Shown here piece after piece: positions 33,849-42,537 of a stretch of DNA of 64,000 nt. Position 1 is the stretch's first letter; each line of letters begins with the position of its first letter. The position numbers were made by a program, and so were the translations under genes. The notes under the pieces were generated by a model. The model was given only the letters and a program-made list of their open reading frames with translations. It was not told where the DNA came from and ran no database searches. The stretch covers positions 248,001 to 312,000 of the forward strand of contig NZ_JBHFEI010000006.1 in assembly GCF_041928815.1 (NCBI RefSeq). Reading direction: 5' to 3'. The stretch is from JBHFEI01 sp041928815 (lineage in GTDB: Bacteria; Pseudomonadota; Alphaproteobacteria; Rhizobiales; Rhizobiaceae).

Positions 33849-35030
33849 GTGCAGAGAAAGCGTCCCACCATCGCCGATGTCGCCGAGGCCGCCGGTGTCT
33901 CGATCGGCACCGTGTCCAACTACATCAACGGCACAGCGACCGTGCGGGACACGACGCGCGAGCGCATCGAGAGGGCGATCTCCAGCCTGATGTACCGCCC
34001 GAGCGCGTTTGCCCGCTCGCTCTCCGGCCAGGCGCCGAAGAGGCCGGCCAATGCGGAGAACGTCCCGCGCCTGCTCGTCGCCGGCCGCGTCAGCGTCGAT
34101 TTTCTCTGCCGCGTCAACGTGCTGCCGCATCGCGACGACCGCATCACCGCCCGCCATATCGAAAAGGCGCTCGGCGGTCCCGGCGCCAATCTCGCGGTGG
34201 CAGCCGCCGGCGTCGGCGCACCGTTGTCGCTGAACGTCGAGCTTGCCACCGCCGTCGGCGAGGATGCCGAAAGCGACTGGGCGCTCGGCGCGCTGTCGAA
34301 GCTCGGCGTCCACACGCTGCCCGTCCGCCGCACGCCGAACAACCGGCTGTCGCAAGCGATCGTCCTCATCGAGCTCAACGGCAGCCGCACCATCATCAGC
34401 GAGCCGTTCGAGCTCGAGGACGTCGACCTGACGGCCCATCTCGACATCACGCCGCAGGAACGGCCCGCCTGCCTGCATATCGAGGGCTTTCACTACGAGA
34501 GCATGCTGGGGGCGATCGACCGTTTTCACGAGGCCGGGTGGAAGGTGAGCCTGCATTCCGCCGGCCTGCCCGCCTCGGTGCGCAAGCCCGACATTTTCCT
34601 CGACATGGTGAAGCGCATCGACCTCACCTTCATCAACGACGTGGCGATCCGCGAGATCTTCGATTTCCGCACGCCGCTGTCCACCATGATCGACCAGGTG
34701 CGCGACAGGCTGTCGAAGGTCAGGGGCCGCGGCGATGTCGTCGTCACGCTGGGCGAGTTCGGCGCAGTGGTCTTCCCGAGATCGGGCGGCCCGCAGATCG
34801 AGGTGCCGGCGCTGCCGGTGAACCGCCTCGACGCCACCGGCGCCGGCGACAGTTTCGCCGGCATCTTCCTCTGCTTCTGGCTGCACGGCGCCTCGCTGGA
34901 GGAAGCCGCGCGCTGCGCCGCGATCGGCGGCAGCCTGACGACGACGGTCGAGGGCGCCCAGGGGCATATCGCCCGCTACGACGAACTGAAGGCGTCCCTG
35001 CCCGCCGGCAGGGCGCTTGCCCATTCCTGA
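33849..35030 (+). CDS. LacI DNA-binding domain fused to a PfkB-family sugar kinase
   Basis: The 393-residue protein has a full LacI HTH and hinge (residues about 5-60; TIADVAEAAGVSIGTVSNYI, RPSAFARSLSG) joined directly to a complete ribokinase-type kinase (about 72-390). The kinase region includes LLVAGRVSVDFLCRVN, GGPGANLAVAAAGVGA and the catalytic LDATGAGDSFAGIF. The usual LacI sugar-sensing domain is missing, so the kinase fold takes its place: sugar binding or turnover would itself control DNA binding. The GTG at 33849 is preferred because it leaves the operator palindrome outside the frame; a TTG at 33813 is the alternative. It is first in the seven-gene operon B and 19 bp before the PF07090 copy B. 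Confidence 0.88.
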   Translation: MQRKRPTIADVAEAAGVSIGTVSNYINGTATVRDTTRERIERAISSLMYRPSAFARSLSGQAPKRPANAENVPRLLVAGRVSVDFLCRVNVLPHRDDRITARHIEKALGGPGANLAVAAAGVGAPLSLNVELATAVGEDAESDWALGALSKLGVHTLPVRRTPNNRLSQAIVLIELNGSRTIISEPFELEDVDLTAHLDITPQERPACLHIEGFHYESMLGAIDRFHEAGWKVSLHSAGLPASVRKPDIFLDMVKRIDLTFINDVAIREIFDFRTPLSTMIDQVRDRLSKVRGRGDVVVTLGEFGAVVFPRSGGPQIEVPALPVNRLDATGAGDSFAGIFLCFWLHGASLEEAARCAAIGGSLTTTVEGAQGHIARYDELKASLPAGRALAHS

Positions 35031-35049
35031 GAGACGTGGAGACGAGACG

Positions 35050-35826
35050 ATGACGAAAACCAAGGTCCTGCTGGTCGGCGAAAGCTGGATGAGTTCCGCC
35101 ACGCACTACAAGGGGTTCGACCAGTTCGGCAGCGTCACCTTCCATCTCGGCGCCGAGCCGCTGGTCGCGGCGCTGAAGGACAGCCCCTTCGAACTGACCT
35201 ACCTGCCGGCCCACGAGGCCGTCGACAGGCTGCCGTTCACGCTGGAGGGGCTGTCGGAGTTTAAGGCGATCATCCTTTCCGACATCGGCGCCAATTCCCT
35301 GCTTCTGCATCCCGACGTCTGGCTGCACGGCAGGCCGGTGCCGAACCGGCTGAAGCTCCTCCGCGACTGGACGAAGGCCGGCGGCGGGCTGATCATGATG
35401 GGCGGCTACTTATCCTTCCAGGGCATCGACGGCAAGGCGCGCTGGCGCGGCACGGCGGTCGAGGACGCCCTGCCCGTCACCTGCCTGCCCTATGACGACC
35501 GGCTGGAAATCCCGGAAGGGTTTCGCGCCGAGATCACCGGGCCGGAGGACCATCCGGTCTTCGCCGGCATCGACGGCGAATGGCCGCTGCTGCTCGGCGC
35601 CAACGAGGTCATCGTCCGCGACCGCGCCGATGTCGAGGTGCTTGCCCGGCTGCCGGCGAAGGAAGGCGGACACCCGCTGCTGGTCACCGGCCGCTATGGT
35701 CAGGGCCGCACCGCCGTCTGGACCTCCGACATCGGCCCGCACTGGCTGCCGACGCCCTTCGTCGAATGGCCGGGCTATGCCCGTCTGTGGAAAAACCTGC
35801 TCGGCTGGGCCACCAGCACGCTTTGA
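35050..35826 (+). CDS. GATase-like protein of the PF07090 type (copy B)
   Basis: The 258-residue paralog of the protein at 27094-27858 shares VLLVGESWMSSATHYKGFDQ, GGLIMMGGYLSFQGI and RTAVWTSDIGPHWL. The nucleophile-elbow residue is Met here, not the Cys of copy A. It follows the kinase fusion gene and precedes an ABC ATPase, so each sugar operon has its own copy. Presence in both operons points to a shared step with similar substrates. No reaction is known for the family. Confidence 0.85.
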   Translation: MTKTKVLLVGESWMSSATHYKGFDQFGSVTFHLGAEPLVAALKDSPFELTYLPAHEAVDRLPFTLEGLSEFKAIILSDIGANSLLLHPDVWLHGRPVPNRLKLLRDWTKAGGGLIMMGGYLSFQGIDGKARWRGTAVEDALPVTCLPYDDRLEIPEGFRAEITGPEDHPVFAGIDGEWPLLLGANEVIVRDRADVEVLARLPAKEGGHPLLVTGRYGQGRTAVWTSDIGPHWLPTPFVEWPGYARLWKNLLGWATSTL

Positions 35827-35836
35827 GGAAACGCCG

Positions 35837-36604
35837 ATGTCCGCTCCCTTCCTTGTCGCCAAAGGCATCGCCAAACGGTTCGGCGCGTTGACCGCGCTTT
35901 CGGGCGTCGACCTCGACATCCGCTCCGGCGAGGTTCTGGCGCTGCTCGGCGACAACGGGGCCGGCAAGTCGACCTTCATCAAAATCCTCGCCGGCGCCCA
36001 TCCTCAAACGGAGGGCGAGCTGAAGATCGAGGGCCGCCCGGTCGCCTTCTCCTCGCCGAAGGACGCCGCCGCCGCCGGCATCGCCACGATCTTCCAGGAA
36101 CTGGCGCTTTCGGAAAACCTGTCGATCGCCGAAAACGTCTTCCTCGGCCGGGAACTGAAGCGTTCCGTGCTCGGCGTGCCTTTCCTGAAACGGAAGGAGA
36201 TGCGCGATCGCGTCGATGCCCTGCTGACCGAACTCGACGCGCATATTTCCGATCCAGAAGCGCCGGTCGGAAGCCTCTCGGGCGGCCAGCGCCAGGCAGT
36301 GGCGATCTGCCGGGCGCTGAACCTCAATGCAAGGCTCGTCATCATGGACGAGCCGACGGCGGCGCTGGCTGTTGCCGAGACCCGCAAAGTGCTGTCGCTG
36401 ACACGCAGGCTTGCGGCGCGCGGCTGCGCCGTCGTGCTGATCAGCCACAACATCGCCGATGTCTTCGAGGTCGCCGACCGCATGGTCGTCTTCCGCCGCG
36501 GCCGCAAGGTCGCCGAGCGGGTGAAGAGCGCGACGAACCCGGAGGAGATCGTTTCCCTGATAACCGGCGCCCATCCCGACGTGCGGGCGCTGGAAAAAAC
36601 ATAA
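35837..36604 (+). CDS. Sugar ABC transporter ATP-binding protein (operon B), single ABC domain
   Basis: The 255-residue ATPase has Walker A GDNGAGKST, Q-loop TIFQELALSENL, signature LSGGQRQAVAICRAL, Walker B VIMDEPTAAL and switch His in LISHNIADV. As in operon A only one ABC domain is present instead of the usual RbsA tandem. It is 10 bp downstream of the PF07090 copy and 38 bp upstream of the binding protein. Confidence 0.94.
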   Translation: MSAPFLVAKGIAKRFGALTALSGVDLDIRSGEVLALLGDNGAGKSTFIKILAGAHPQTEGELKIEGRPVAFSSPKDAAAAGIATIFQELALSENLSIAENVFLGRELKRSVLGVPFLKRKEMRDRVDALLTELDAHISDPEAPVGSLSGGQRQAVAICRALNLNARLVIMDEPTAALAVAETRKVLSLTRRLAARGCAVVLISHNIADVFEVADRMVVFRRGRKVAERVKSATNPEEIVSLITGAHPDVRALEKT

Positions 36605-36642
36605 GTGAAGCACGTCCCGTTTCCAGAGAGGTCCCAACCGCC

Positions 36643-37629
36643 ATGCTCACCCAGATGAAGAAAGCGCTCGCCGCATCCGCCTTCACCCTAGCACTTGCCG
36701 CATCCGCCTTTGCGCAGGAGAAGCCGAAGGTCGCCTTCGTGCCGCAGCTGATCGGCATTCCCTATTTCAACGCCATGGAGGCCGGCGGCAAGAAGGCCGG
36801 CGAAGATCTCGGCGTCGAGTTCATCTATACCGGCCCCGTCGACACGAACCCGGTCGACCAGCTGCAGATCGTGCAGAACCTGATCGACCAGGGCGTCGGC
36901 GCCGTCTCCGTCAGCGTCCTCGACGCCTCTGCCATCGCCCCGGTCGTGGAAGCCGCCAAGGCCAAGGGCGTCAAGCTCTTCACCTCCGACAGCGACGCGC
37001 CCGACAGCGGCCGCGCGGTCTACGTCGCCCAGGCGACGGACGAGGGCCTCGGCTTCGCCATCGTCGACGAGATGGTCAAGCGGGTCGGCGAGGATGCCAA
37101 GATCGGCATCGTCTCCGGCGAGGCGACCGCCTCGAACCTCAATGCCTGGATCGGCTTCATGCAGAAGCGCGTCGCGGAAAAATATCCGAAGGTGACGCTC
37201 CTGGAGCCGCAATTCGCCGGCGGTACCGCCCAGCGCGCCGCGCAGATCTCGACCGATCTGATCGCCGCCAACCCGGACCTCAAGGGCATCATCGCCGTCG
37301 CCTCGACCACCTGCCCCGGCGTCGCCCAGGCGATCGAGACCGCCGGCAAGATCGGCAGCGTCGTCGGCGCCGGCTATTGCAGCCCGAACACGGCCCGCTC
37401 CTACCTGAAAAGCGGCGCCTTCGGCTTCACCGTGCTCTGGGATCCGGCGCAGCTCGGCTACCTGACCGTCTGGGCCGGCAAGCAGCTGATCGACGGCAAG
37501 GCGTTCGAGGCCTCGAACACGATCAAGGGCTTCGCCTCGCCCGCGACCTATGACGCGACCACCGGCATCCTTCTGCTCGGCCCCCCGGCGATCTTCACGG
37601 CCGAGAATGTCGACCAGTTCGACTTCTGA
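36643..37629 (+). CDS. Sugar ABC transporter substrate-binding protein (operon B)
   Basis: The 328-residue protein has a Sec signal peptide (KKALAASAFTLALAASAFA). The mature part is of the Peripla_BP_4 class: KVAFVPQLIGIPYFNAMEAG, VDTNPVDQLQIVQNLIDQG, SDSDAPDSGRAVYVAQAT. It resembles rhamnose- and AI-2-type binding proteins (RhaS, LsrB). It differs clearly from the operon A binding protein, so the two operons probably import related but distinct sugars. A hairpin lies just downstream. Confidence 0.93.
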   Translation: MLTQMKKALAASAFTLALAASAFAQEKPKVAFVPQLIGIPYFNAMEAGGKKAGEDLGVEFIYTGPVDTNPVDQLQIVQNLIDQGVGAVSVSVLDASAIAPVVEAAKAKGVKLFTSDSDAPDSGRAVYVAQATDEGLGFAIVDEMVKRVGEDAKIGIVSGEATASNLNAWIGFMQKRVAEKYPKVTLLEPQFAGGTAQRAAQISTDLIAANPDLKGIIAVASTTCPGVAQAIETAGKIGSVVGAGYCSPNTARSYLKSGAFGFTVLWDPAQLGYLTVWAGKQLIDGKAFEASNTIKGFASPATYDATTGILLLGPPAIFTAENVDQFDF

Positions 37630-37649
37630 GCCGAACCATCGCGGCCCAT

Positions 37650-37674
37650 CTCCTCCCGCCTGCGGCGGGGGGAG
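37650..37674 (+). other. Strong GC hairpin after the operon B binding-protein gene
   Basis: CTCCTCCCGCC (37650-37660) and GGCGGGGGGAG (37664-37674) pair with one mismatch around a 3-nt loop, in the 128-bp gap between the binding protein and the first permease gene. It lacks a T-tract, so it looks like an mRNA-stabilising or attenuating element that lets the binding protein be expressed above the permeases. Confidence 0.55.
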
Positions 37675-37757
37675 AAAGCGGGGCGAGGCATCCTCCTCTC
37701 CCGCCATCGCTACCGATCCATGACACCGCCGCGCCGCCTGACGCAGGAAAGACCGCC

Positions 37758-38732
37758 ATGCCAGGATTGAAACCGGGATTTTCGCTGAACGGACGGGAGT
37801 GGTCGCTGCTCGCCGCCTGTCTCGTCGCGATCCTCGTCTTCGCGCTCGCCGCGCCCGCCTTCGCCACCGGCGGCAATGCCGCGACGATCCTGCGCAACAG
37901 CGTCGAACTGCTGCTGATCGGCCTCGGCATGACACTGCTGCTTGCCATGGGCGGCATCGACGTCTCCGTCGGCATCGTCATGGGGCTCGCCGCGATCGGC
38001 GTCGGCCGGGCGCTCGGCGCCGGCGTCCCGCCGCTTATCACCGCCCTCATCGGCCCGCTGGTCGGCGCCGGCCTCGGCATCGTCACCGCCGCGGTCGTCG
38101 TCCTTGGCCGGGTACCGGCGATCGTCGGCACGCTCGGCCTGCTCGGCGTCTACCGCACCGCGATCTTCGTCCTCCTCGGCGGTCAGTGGCTCTCAGGCCT
38201 GCCGACGGATCTCACGGGCCTGATGGCGGCGACGATTCTCGGCGTCCCCTTCTCCGCGATCCTGATCGCGCTCGCCTATCTCGCCGTCTTCGTCGCGCTG
38301 CGCCGCACGCCCTTCGGCCCGCATCTGCTTGCGATCGGCAATTCGGAGGAGAAGGCGCGGCTTTCCGGCATCGCGGTGACGAAAATCCGCTTTGCCACCT
38401 TCATCGTCTCCGGCACGCTCGCAGGCCTCGCCGCCACCTTCTACGTCGCCACCTACCGCAATGTCGAAATGACCATCGGCAGCACGCTCGCGCTCGACGC
38501 CATCGCCGCCGTCGTGCTCGGCGGCACCAGCATCCTCGGCGGGCGCTGCAGCCTGATCGGCACCGTGCTCGGCGTGCTGCTGCTGCGCATCCTGCAGAAC
38601 GGCCTGCTGCTCGTCGGCGTGCCCTCGCTCTGGCAGCAGGTGGTGACCGGCGCGCTTCTGATCGGCGTGCTTTCGATCGAGGTGCTGCGCGGCCGCCTGG
38701 TCCTCCCGGTCCTCAAGGGAGCCCGCGCATGA
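37758..38732 (+). CDS. Sugar ABC transporter permease 1 (operon B)
   Basis: The 324-residue inner-membrane protein has about nine hydrophobic helices. It carries the family motifs LLAMGGIDVSVGIVMGLAA and AAVVLGGTSILGGRCS, the latter for ATPase contact. It is of the RbsC/BPD_transp_2 type. Its stop overlaps the start of the second permease by 4 bp (ATGA), so the two likely form a heterodimer, unlike the single permease of operon A. LsrC/LsrD and RhaP/RhaQ systems have the same two-permease layout. Confidence 0.93.
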   Translation: MPGLKPGFSLNGREWSLLAACLVAILVFALAAPAFATGGNAATILRNSVELLLIGLGMTLLLAMGGIDVSVGIVMGLAAIGVGRALGAGVPPLITALIGPLVGAGLGIVTAAVVVLGRVPAIVGTLGLLGVYRTAIFVLLGGQWLSGLPTDLTGLMAATILGVPFSAILIALAYLAVFVALRRTPFGPHLLAIGNSEEKARLSGIAVTKIRFATFIVSGTLAGLAATFYVATYRNVEMTIGSTLALDAIAAVVLGGTSILGGRCSLIGTVLGVLLLRILQNGLLLVGVPSLWQQVVTGALLIGVLSIEVLRGRLVLPVLKGARA

Positions 38733-39685
38733 TCCGCATGAGACGCCTTCAGGGCCCGGCCCTGATCCTGACGCTGCTTTCCGGCCTCTGGGTGATCGTC
38801 ATCCTCGGCCTTCTCGTGCTGAAGCCTTCGGCGTTCAGCGCCTCGACGATGACGGCGGTGCTGCAATTCTCCACCATCCTCGCCCTCGTCTCGCTCGGCC
38901 AGGCGCTGGTGATCCTCGCCGGCGGCGCCGGCATCGACCTCTCCGTCGGCGGCATCGTCTCGCTCTCGGCGGTCGCCTCGCTGCTGATGGCGAAGGCCGG
39001 CCTGCCGCCGCTCCTCGTCCCCGTCGCCTGCCTTGCCGCCGGGGCCGGGCTCGGCGCCTTCAACGGCCTGCTGGTGACGCGGCTTGCCATCCTGCCGCTG
39101 ATCGCAACGCTCGGCACGCTGTTCGTCTATTCAGGACTGGCGCTGGCCTTAACCGGCGGCGCGGCGCAGAGCGGCGTGCCGGCCTGGCTGCTCGTCTGGG
39201 GTCGCGGCATCGTCGCCGGTGTGCCCCTGCCCTTCCTCACCTTCGTCCTTCCCGCCTTCGTCATCGCGGCCGTCCTCCTCTCGGCGACCGCCTGGGGCCG
39301 CTGGGTCTACGCCATGGGCTTCAACGAGCGCTCCGCCCGCCTCGTCGGCATCCCGGTCGATCGCGCCCGGCTGATGCTCTACACGCTGAGCGGCCTGCTC
39401 GGCGGCATGGCCGGGCTGATCTCGCTCGCCTGGCTCGGCAGCGGCCGGCCGAACATCGGGCAGAATCTGGAGCTCGAATCGCTGACGGCGGCCATGCTCG
39501 GCGGCATCGCCATCACCGGCGGCCGCGGCGGTATCGGCGGGGTGCTCGCCGCCGTCGTCCTGCTCGTCACGCTGAAGACGGGCCTGCTGCAACTCAACGT
39601 CAACACCGTCTGGCAGGTGGGCATCGTCGGCGCCCTTCTTGTCGCCGTCCTCATCGCCGACCGCCTTTCGCAGAACCGGAGATAA
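38729..39685 (+). CDS. Sugar ABC transporter permease 2 (operon B)
   Basis: The 318-residue RbsC-type permease has GGAGIDLSVGGIVSLSAVAS, FNERSARLVGIPVDR and AAMLGGIAITGGRGGIGG. It overlaps the preceding permease by 4 bp and the deacetylase gene starts 3 bp after it. It has about nine predicted membrane helices. With permease 1 it would form the channel of the operon B importer. Confidence 0.93.
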   Translation: MIRMRRLQGPALILTLLSGLWVIVILGLLVLKPSAFSASTMTAVLQFSTILALVSLGQALVILAGGAGIDLSVGGIVSLSAVASLLMAKAGLPPLLVPVACLAAGAGLGAFNGLLVTRLAILPLIATLGTLFVYSGLALALTGGAAQSGVPAWLLVWGRGIVAGVPLPFLTFVLPAFVIAAVLLSATAWGRWVYAMGFNERSARLVGIPVDRARLMLYTLSGLLGGMAGLISLAWLGSGRPNIGQNLELESLTAAMLGGIAITGGRGGIGGVLAAVVLLVTLKTGLLQLNVNTVWQVGIVGALLVAVLIADRLSQNRR

Positions 39686-39688
39686 GCC

Positions 39689-41005
39689 ATGCCGTCCATC
39701 GAGGATACCATTGCCGAACGCGTCGAAGCCTCGGCCGAGCGCATCGTCGCCACCTTGAGCGACCTCGTCGCCTTCCCCTCGATCGTCAAATCGAACCCGA
39801 AGGAAGCCGGCCCCGGCGAGCGCGACTGCCAGCTCTATTTACAGAAGCGGCTGGAGGCGCTCGGCTTTTCCACCGATCTCTGGGACCCCAACGGGCCGGC
39901 TCTCTATGAAAAATACAAAGGTCGGCCGGGCGCCAACAAGGGCCGCACCTTCGAGGGCCGGCCGAATCTCGGCGGCACGCTGAAAGGGACCGGCGGCGGC
40001 CGCTCGATCATGCTGACCGGCCATATCGACGTCGTCCCCCCCGGCGCGCCGGAACACTGGGCGACCGATCCCTTCGTCCCCGTGCTGAAGCACGGTTTCC
40101 TGCACGGTCGCGGCACCGTCGACATGAAGGGCGGCGTCGCCTGCATGCTGATGGCGGTGGAGATCCTCAAGGAACTCGATATCCCGCTTGCCGGCGACAT
40201 CGTCTTCACCACCGTCGTCGACGAGGAGATCGGCGGCATGGGCTCGCTCGCCATGGTCGACCGCGGCTTCACCGCCGATGCCGGCATCATGACCGAGCCG
40301 ACCGCCAACAGGATCGCGCCGCTCTGCCACGGCATCCTCTGGGGGAAGATCATCATCGACGGCATCGGCGGCCATGCGGAACTGACGCCGAACGCCTGGT
40401 ATTCGAGCGGGCCGGTCGACGCGGTGCAGCTCTGCCGGCAGATGCTCGACGGCATCGACATCCTCAACCGCCGCTGGATGTTCGATCCAAAAAAGAACCA
40501 TCCGCTGATGGACCTGCCGAACCAGATCATCGTCACCCAGATGAAGGCCGGAGAGCACCCCTCCTCAATGGCCGGCAAGGCGGAGATCATCATCGACGTG
40601 CAGTACCTGCCGAGCGAGAAGGACGAATTCGGCCTCGGCGGCCACGTCAAGCGCGAGGTCGAGGCGCATGTGCTGAACATCTGCCAGGCGGACCCCTACC
40701 TGCGGCAGCACCCCGCCCGGGTCGAGTGGATCCTTGATGCCGACTGCGCCGAAATCCCGGCCGACAGCCCCTTCATCGGCGTCTTCCAGCAGGCGGTCGC
40801 GCGCGCGAACCTGTCTCCCGCCCTCTCCGGTTTCGGCGCCCACAGCGACATCGGCCTGCCGAGCGGCCTCGGCCAGACGCCGACGGTCAATTTCGGCCCC
40901 GGCGACCCGGCGCAGGCGCACCAGCCGAACGAACGCGTCTCCGTGCGCGACCTCGTCGACTGCACCAAGGCGATCGCCCTCGCCGTGGAGCAGTGGTGCA
41001 GATAG
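39689..41005 (+). CDS. M20-family (ArgE/DapE/ACY1) metallo-deacylase
   Basis: The 438-residue enzyme shows the M20 di-zinc ligand pattern: LTGHIDVVPPG, GRGTVDMKGGVACM, VVDEEIGGMGS (catalytic Glu pair) and MTEPTANRI, with a C-terminal AQAHQPNERV His. These enzymes hydrolyse amide bonds of N-acyl amino acids, acyl-diaminopimelate or acylated sugars and amines. It is the last gene of sugar operon B and converges with the MocR gene, one base away. In this context it could remove an acyl group from the imported compound, but that is inference. Confidence 0.92.
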   Translation: MPSIEDTIAERVEASAERIVATLSDLVAFPSIVKSNPKEAGPGERDCQLYLQKRLEALGFSTDLWDPNGPALYEKYKGRPGANKGRTFEGRPNLGGTLKGTGGGRSIMLTGHIDVVPPGAPEHWATDPFVPVLKHGFLHGRGTVDMKGGVACMLMAVEILKELDIPLAGDIVFTTVVDEEIGGMGSLAMVDRGFTADAGIMTEPTANRIAPLCHGILWGKIIIDGIGGHAELTPNAWYSSGPVDAVQLCRQMLDGIDILNRRWMFDPKKNHPLMDLPNQIIVTQMKAGEHPSSMAGKAEIIIDVQYLPSEKDEFGLGGHVKREVEAHVLNICQADPYLRQHPARVEWILDADCAEIPADSPFIGVFQQAVARANLSPALSGFGAHSDIGLPSGLGQTPTVNFGPGDPAQAHQPNERVSVRDLVDCTKAIALAVEQWCR

Positions 41006-41006
41006 G

Positions 41007-42428
41007 TCAGCCGACCCGCATCAGGACATGCGCGATGCCGGCGACGGCGCCATCGGCGTCATCCACGCCCATCCGTGCGATGCCGAGGACGAGCCCGGGC
41101 CGCGCGGGTCCGAGATGGAAGGCCGACATCGGCAGGATGCCGTAGCCGCGCCGCGCCAGCCTCTGCGCGGCGGCCGCGTCGTCGGTGGCGCGGTCGCGGA
41201 ACCAGGCGGCAAGCTGCAGCCCGCCCGAGCCCGGCGGGACCTCGAGAACCGCATCGCAATGGCGAATGAGCGCGGCAACCGTCGCCGCCATGCGGGCCTC
41301 GTAGATCTGCTTCATCCGCCGCAGATGCGCGCGCAGCCGCCCCTCGCGGATGAAGTCGGCGAGGGCTGCCTGGATATGGACGGGCACCGCAAGCCCCTGG
41401 CGCTCGATGGCGGCGGCGGCCTCCTCGGCCAGCATGCGCGGAACGATGGCATAGGCGACGCGCAGGCCGGGAGCGAGCACCTTGGCGAAGGTGCCGAGAT
41501 AGGCGACGCAGTCCGCCCGGTCGATCCCCTGCAGCGCCGCGATCGGTCGCGACCCGTACTGGAATTCGCTGTCGTAATCGTCCTCGAGGATGAGGGCGCG
41601 GTGGCGCCGCGCCACCTCCAGCAGCGCCAGCCGCCGCGAGAGCGACAACGTGACGCCCGTCGGATACTGGTGCGAGGGCGTGACGTAGATCAGCCGCGGC
41701 GGCGCTTCGCCAAGACCCGGATCGATCCCCGACCGATCGCAGGCGATGCCGACGAGCCGCGCTCCAGCGGCGGCGAGCAGCGCCCGGGCAGCGGGATAGC
41801 CGGGCTCCTCGATCCAGGCGACCGGAGGCCCGGCCCCGTCACGCAGCACCATCAGCCTGGCAAGCAGGTCGATCGCCGCGCGCGTCGTCGGCAGGATCAG
41901 CACCTGCTCGGGCCGCGCCACCACGCCGCGCGTGGCCGAGACATGCTCCAGGACGGCCTCGCGCAGCGCGGGCAGGCCGGACGGCGCATCATAGCCCAGG
42001 GCGGAGCCGTCGAGGCGGCGCGCGCGGGCAGCGAGGCAGCGCGCCCATGCGGCACGGGGAAAATCGGCGAGATCCGGAATGCCGGGGCGGAAAAGACCCG
42101 CCACCGACGGCAGGGCGTCGGGCATCCGCGGCGAAGCGACCTCGGCACGCCGGCCCCGAAGCGGCGATGGCGCCAGCACCGCGACCTGCGTCCCTGAGCC
42201 GGCCCGCGCGATCAGATAGCCTTCCGCCTTCAGCCGCTCGAAGGCGTCGACCACCGTCGAGCGGGCGACGCCGAGCGCTGCGGCCAACAGCCGGCTGGAC
42301 GGCAGCCTCGTGCCCGCAGGCAGGTCACCGGCCAGGATGCGCGCGCGAAAAGCGCTGTCGATCTGGCCAGGGAGATCGCCGCCGGCGCGGTCGAGGATGA
42401 GCCAGGCGGGGGCATCGAAGCTGCGCAA
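41007..42428 (-). CDS. MocR-family (PdxR-like) regulator
   Basis: The 473-residue protein has an N-terminal GntR winged HTH (LGVARSTVVDAFERLKAEG) and a C-terminal fold-type I aminotransferase-like domain. The PLP-binding Lys is in YLGTFAKVLAPGLR, and the PLP-phosphate region includes EDDYDSEFQY. Such proteins sense PLP or amino-acid aldimines. It is divergent from a GNAT gene. The 109-bp spacer has an imperfect inverted pair, TGGAGT and ATTCCA (42454-42473). PdxR itself controls PLP synthesis, but no pdx genes are here, so the regulated gene is likely the adjacent acetyltransferase pair. Confidence 0.92.
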   Translation of the reverse strand: MRSFDAPAWLILDRAGGDLPGQIDSAFRARILAGDLPAGTRLPSSRLLAAALGVARSTVVDAFERLKAEGYLIARAGSGTQVAVLAPSPLRGRRAEVASPRMPDALPSVAGLFRPGIPDLADFPRAAWARCLAARARRLDGSALGYDAPSGLPALREAVLEHVSATRGVVARPEQVLILPTTRAAIDLLARLMVLRDGAGPPVAWIEEPGYPAARALLAAAGARLVGIACDRSGIDPGLGEAPPRLIYVTPSHQYPTGVTLSLSRRLALLEVARRHRALILEDDYDSEFQYGSRPIAALQGIDRADCVAYLGTFAKVLAPGLRVAYAIVPRMLAEEAAAAIERQGLAVPVHIQAALADFIREGRLRAHLRRMKQIYEARMAATVAALIRHCDAVLEVPPGSGGLQLAAWFRDRATDDAAAAQRLARRGYGILPMSAFHLGPARPGLVLGIARMGVDDADGAVAGIAHVLMRVG

Positions 42429-42537
42429 ACCGGTCTGCCCAAAATAACGGAACTGGAGTTTTACTTCATTCCACTCTTCAGCGAGAAGTCAACCTCCGGA
42501 CGCTGGCGGCCCGCCGGCGCAGACGAGAGACGAGACC

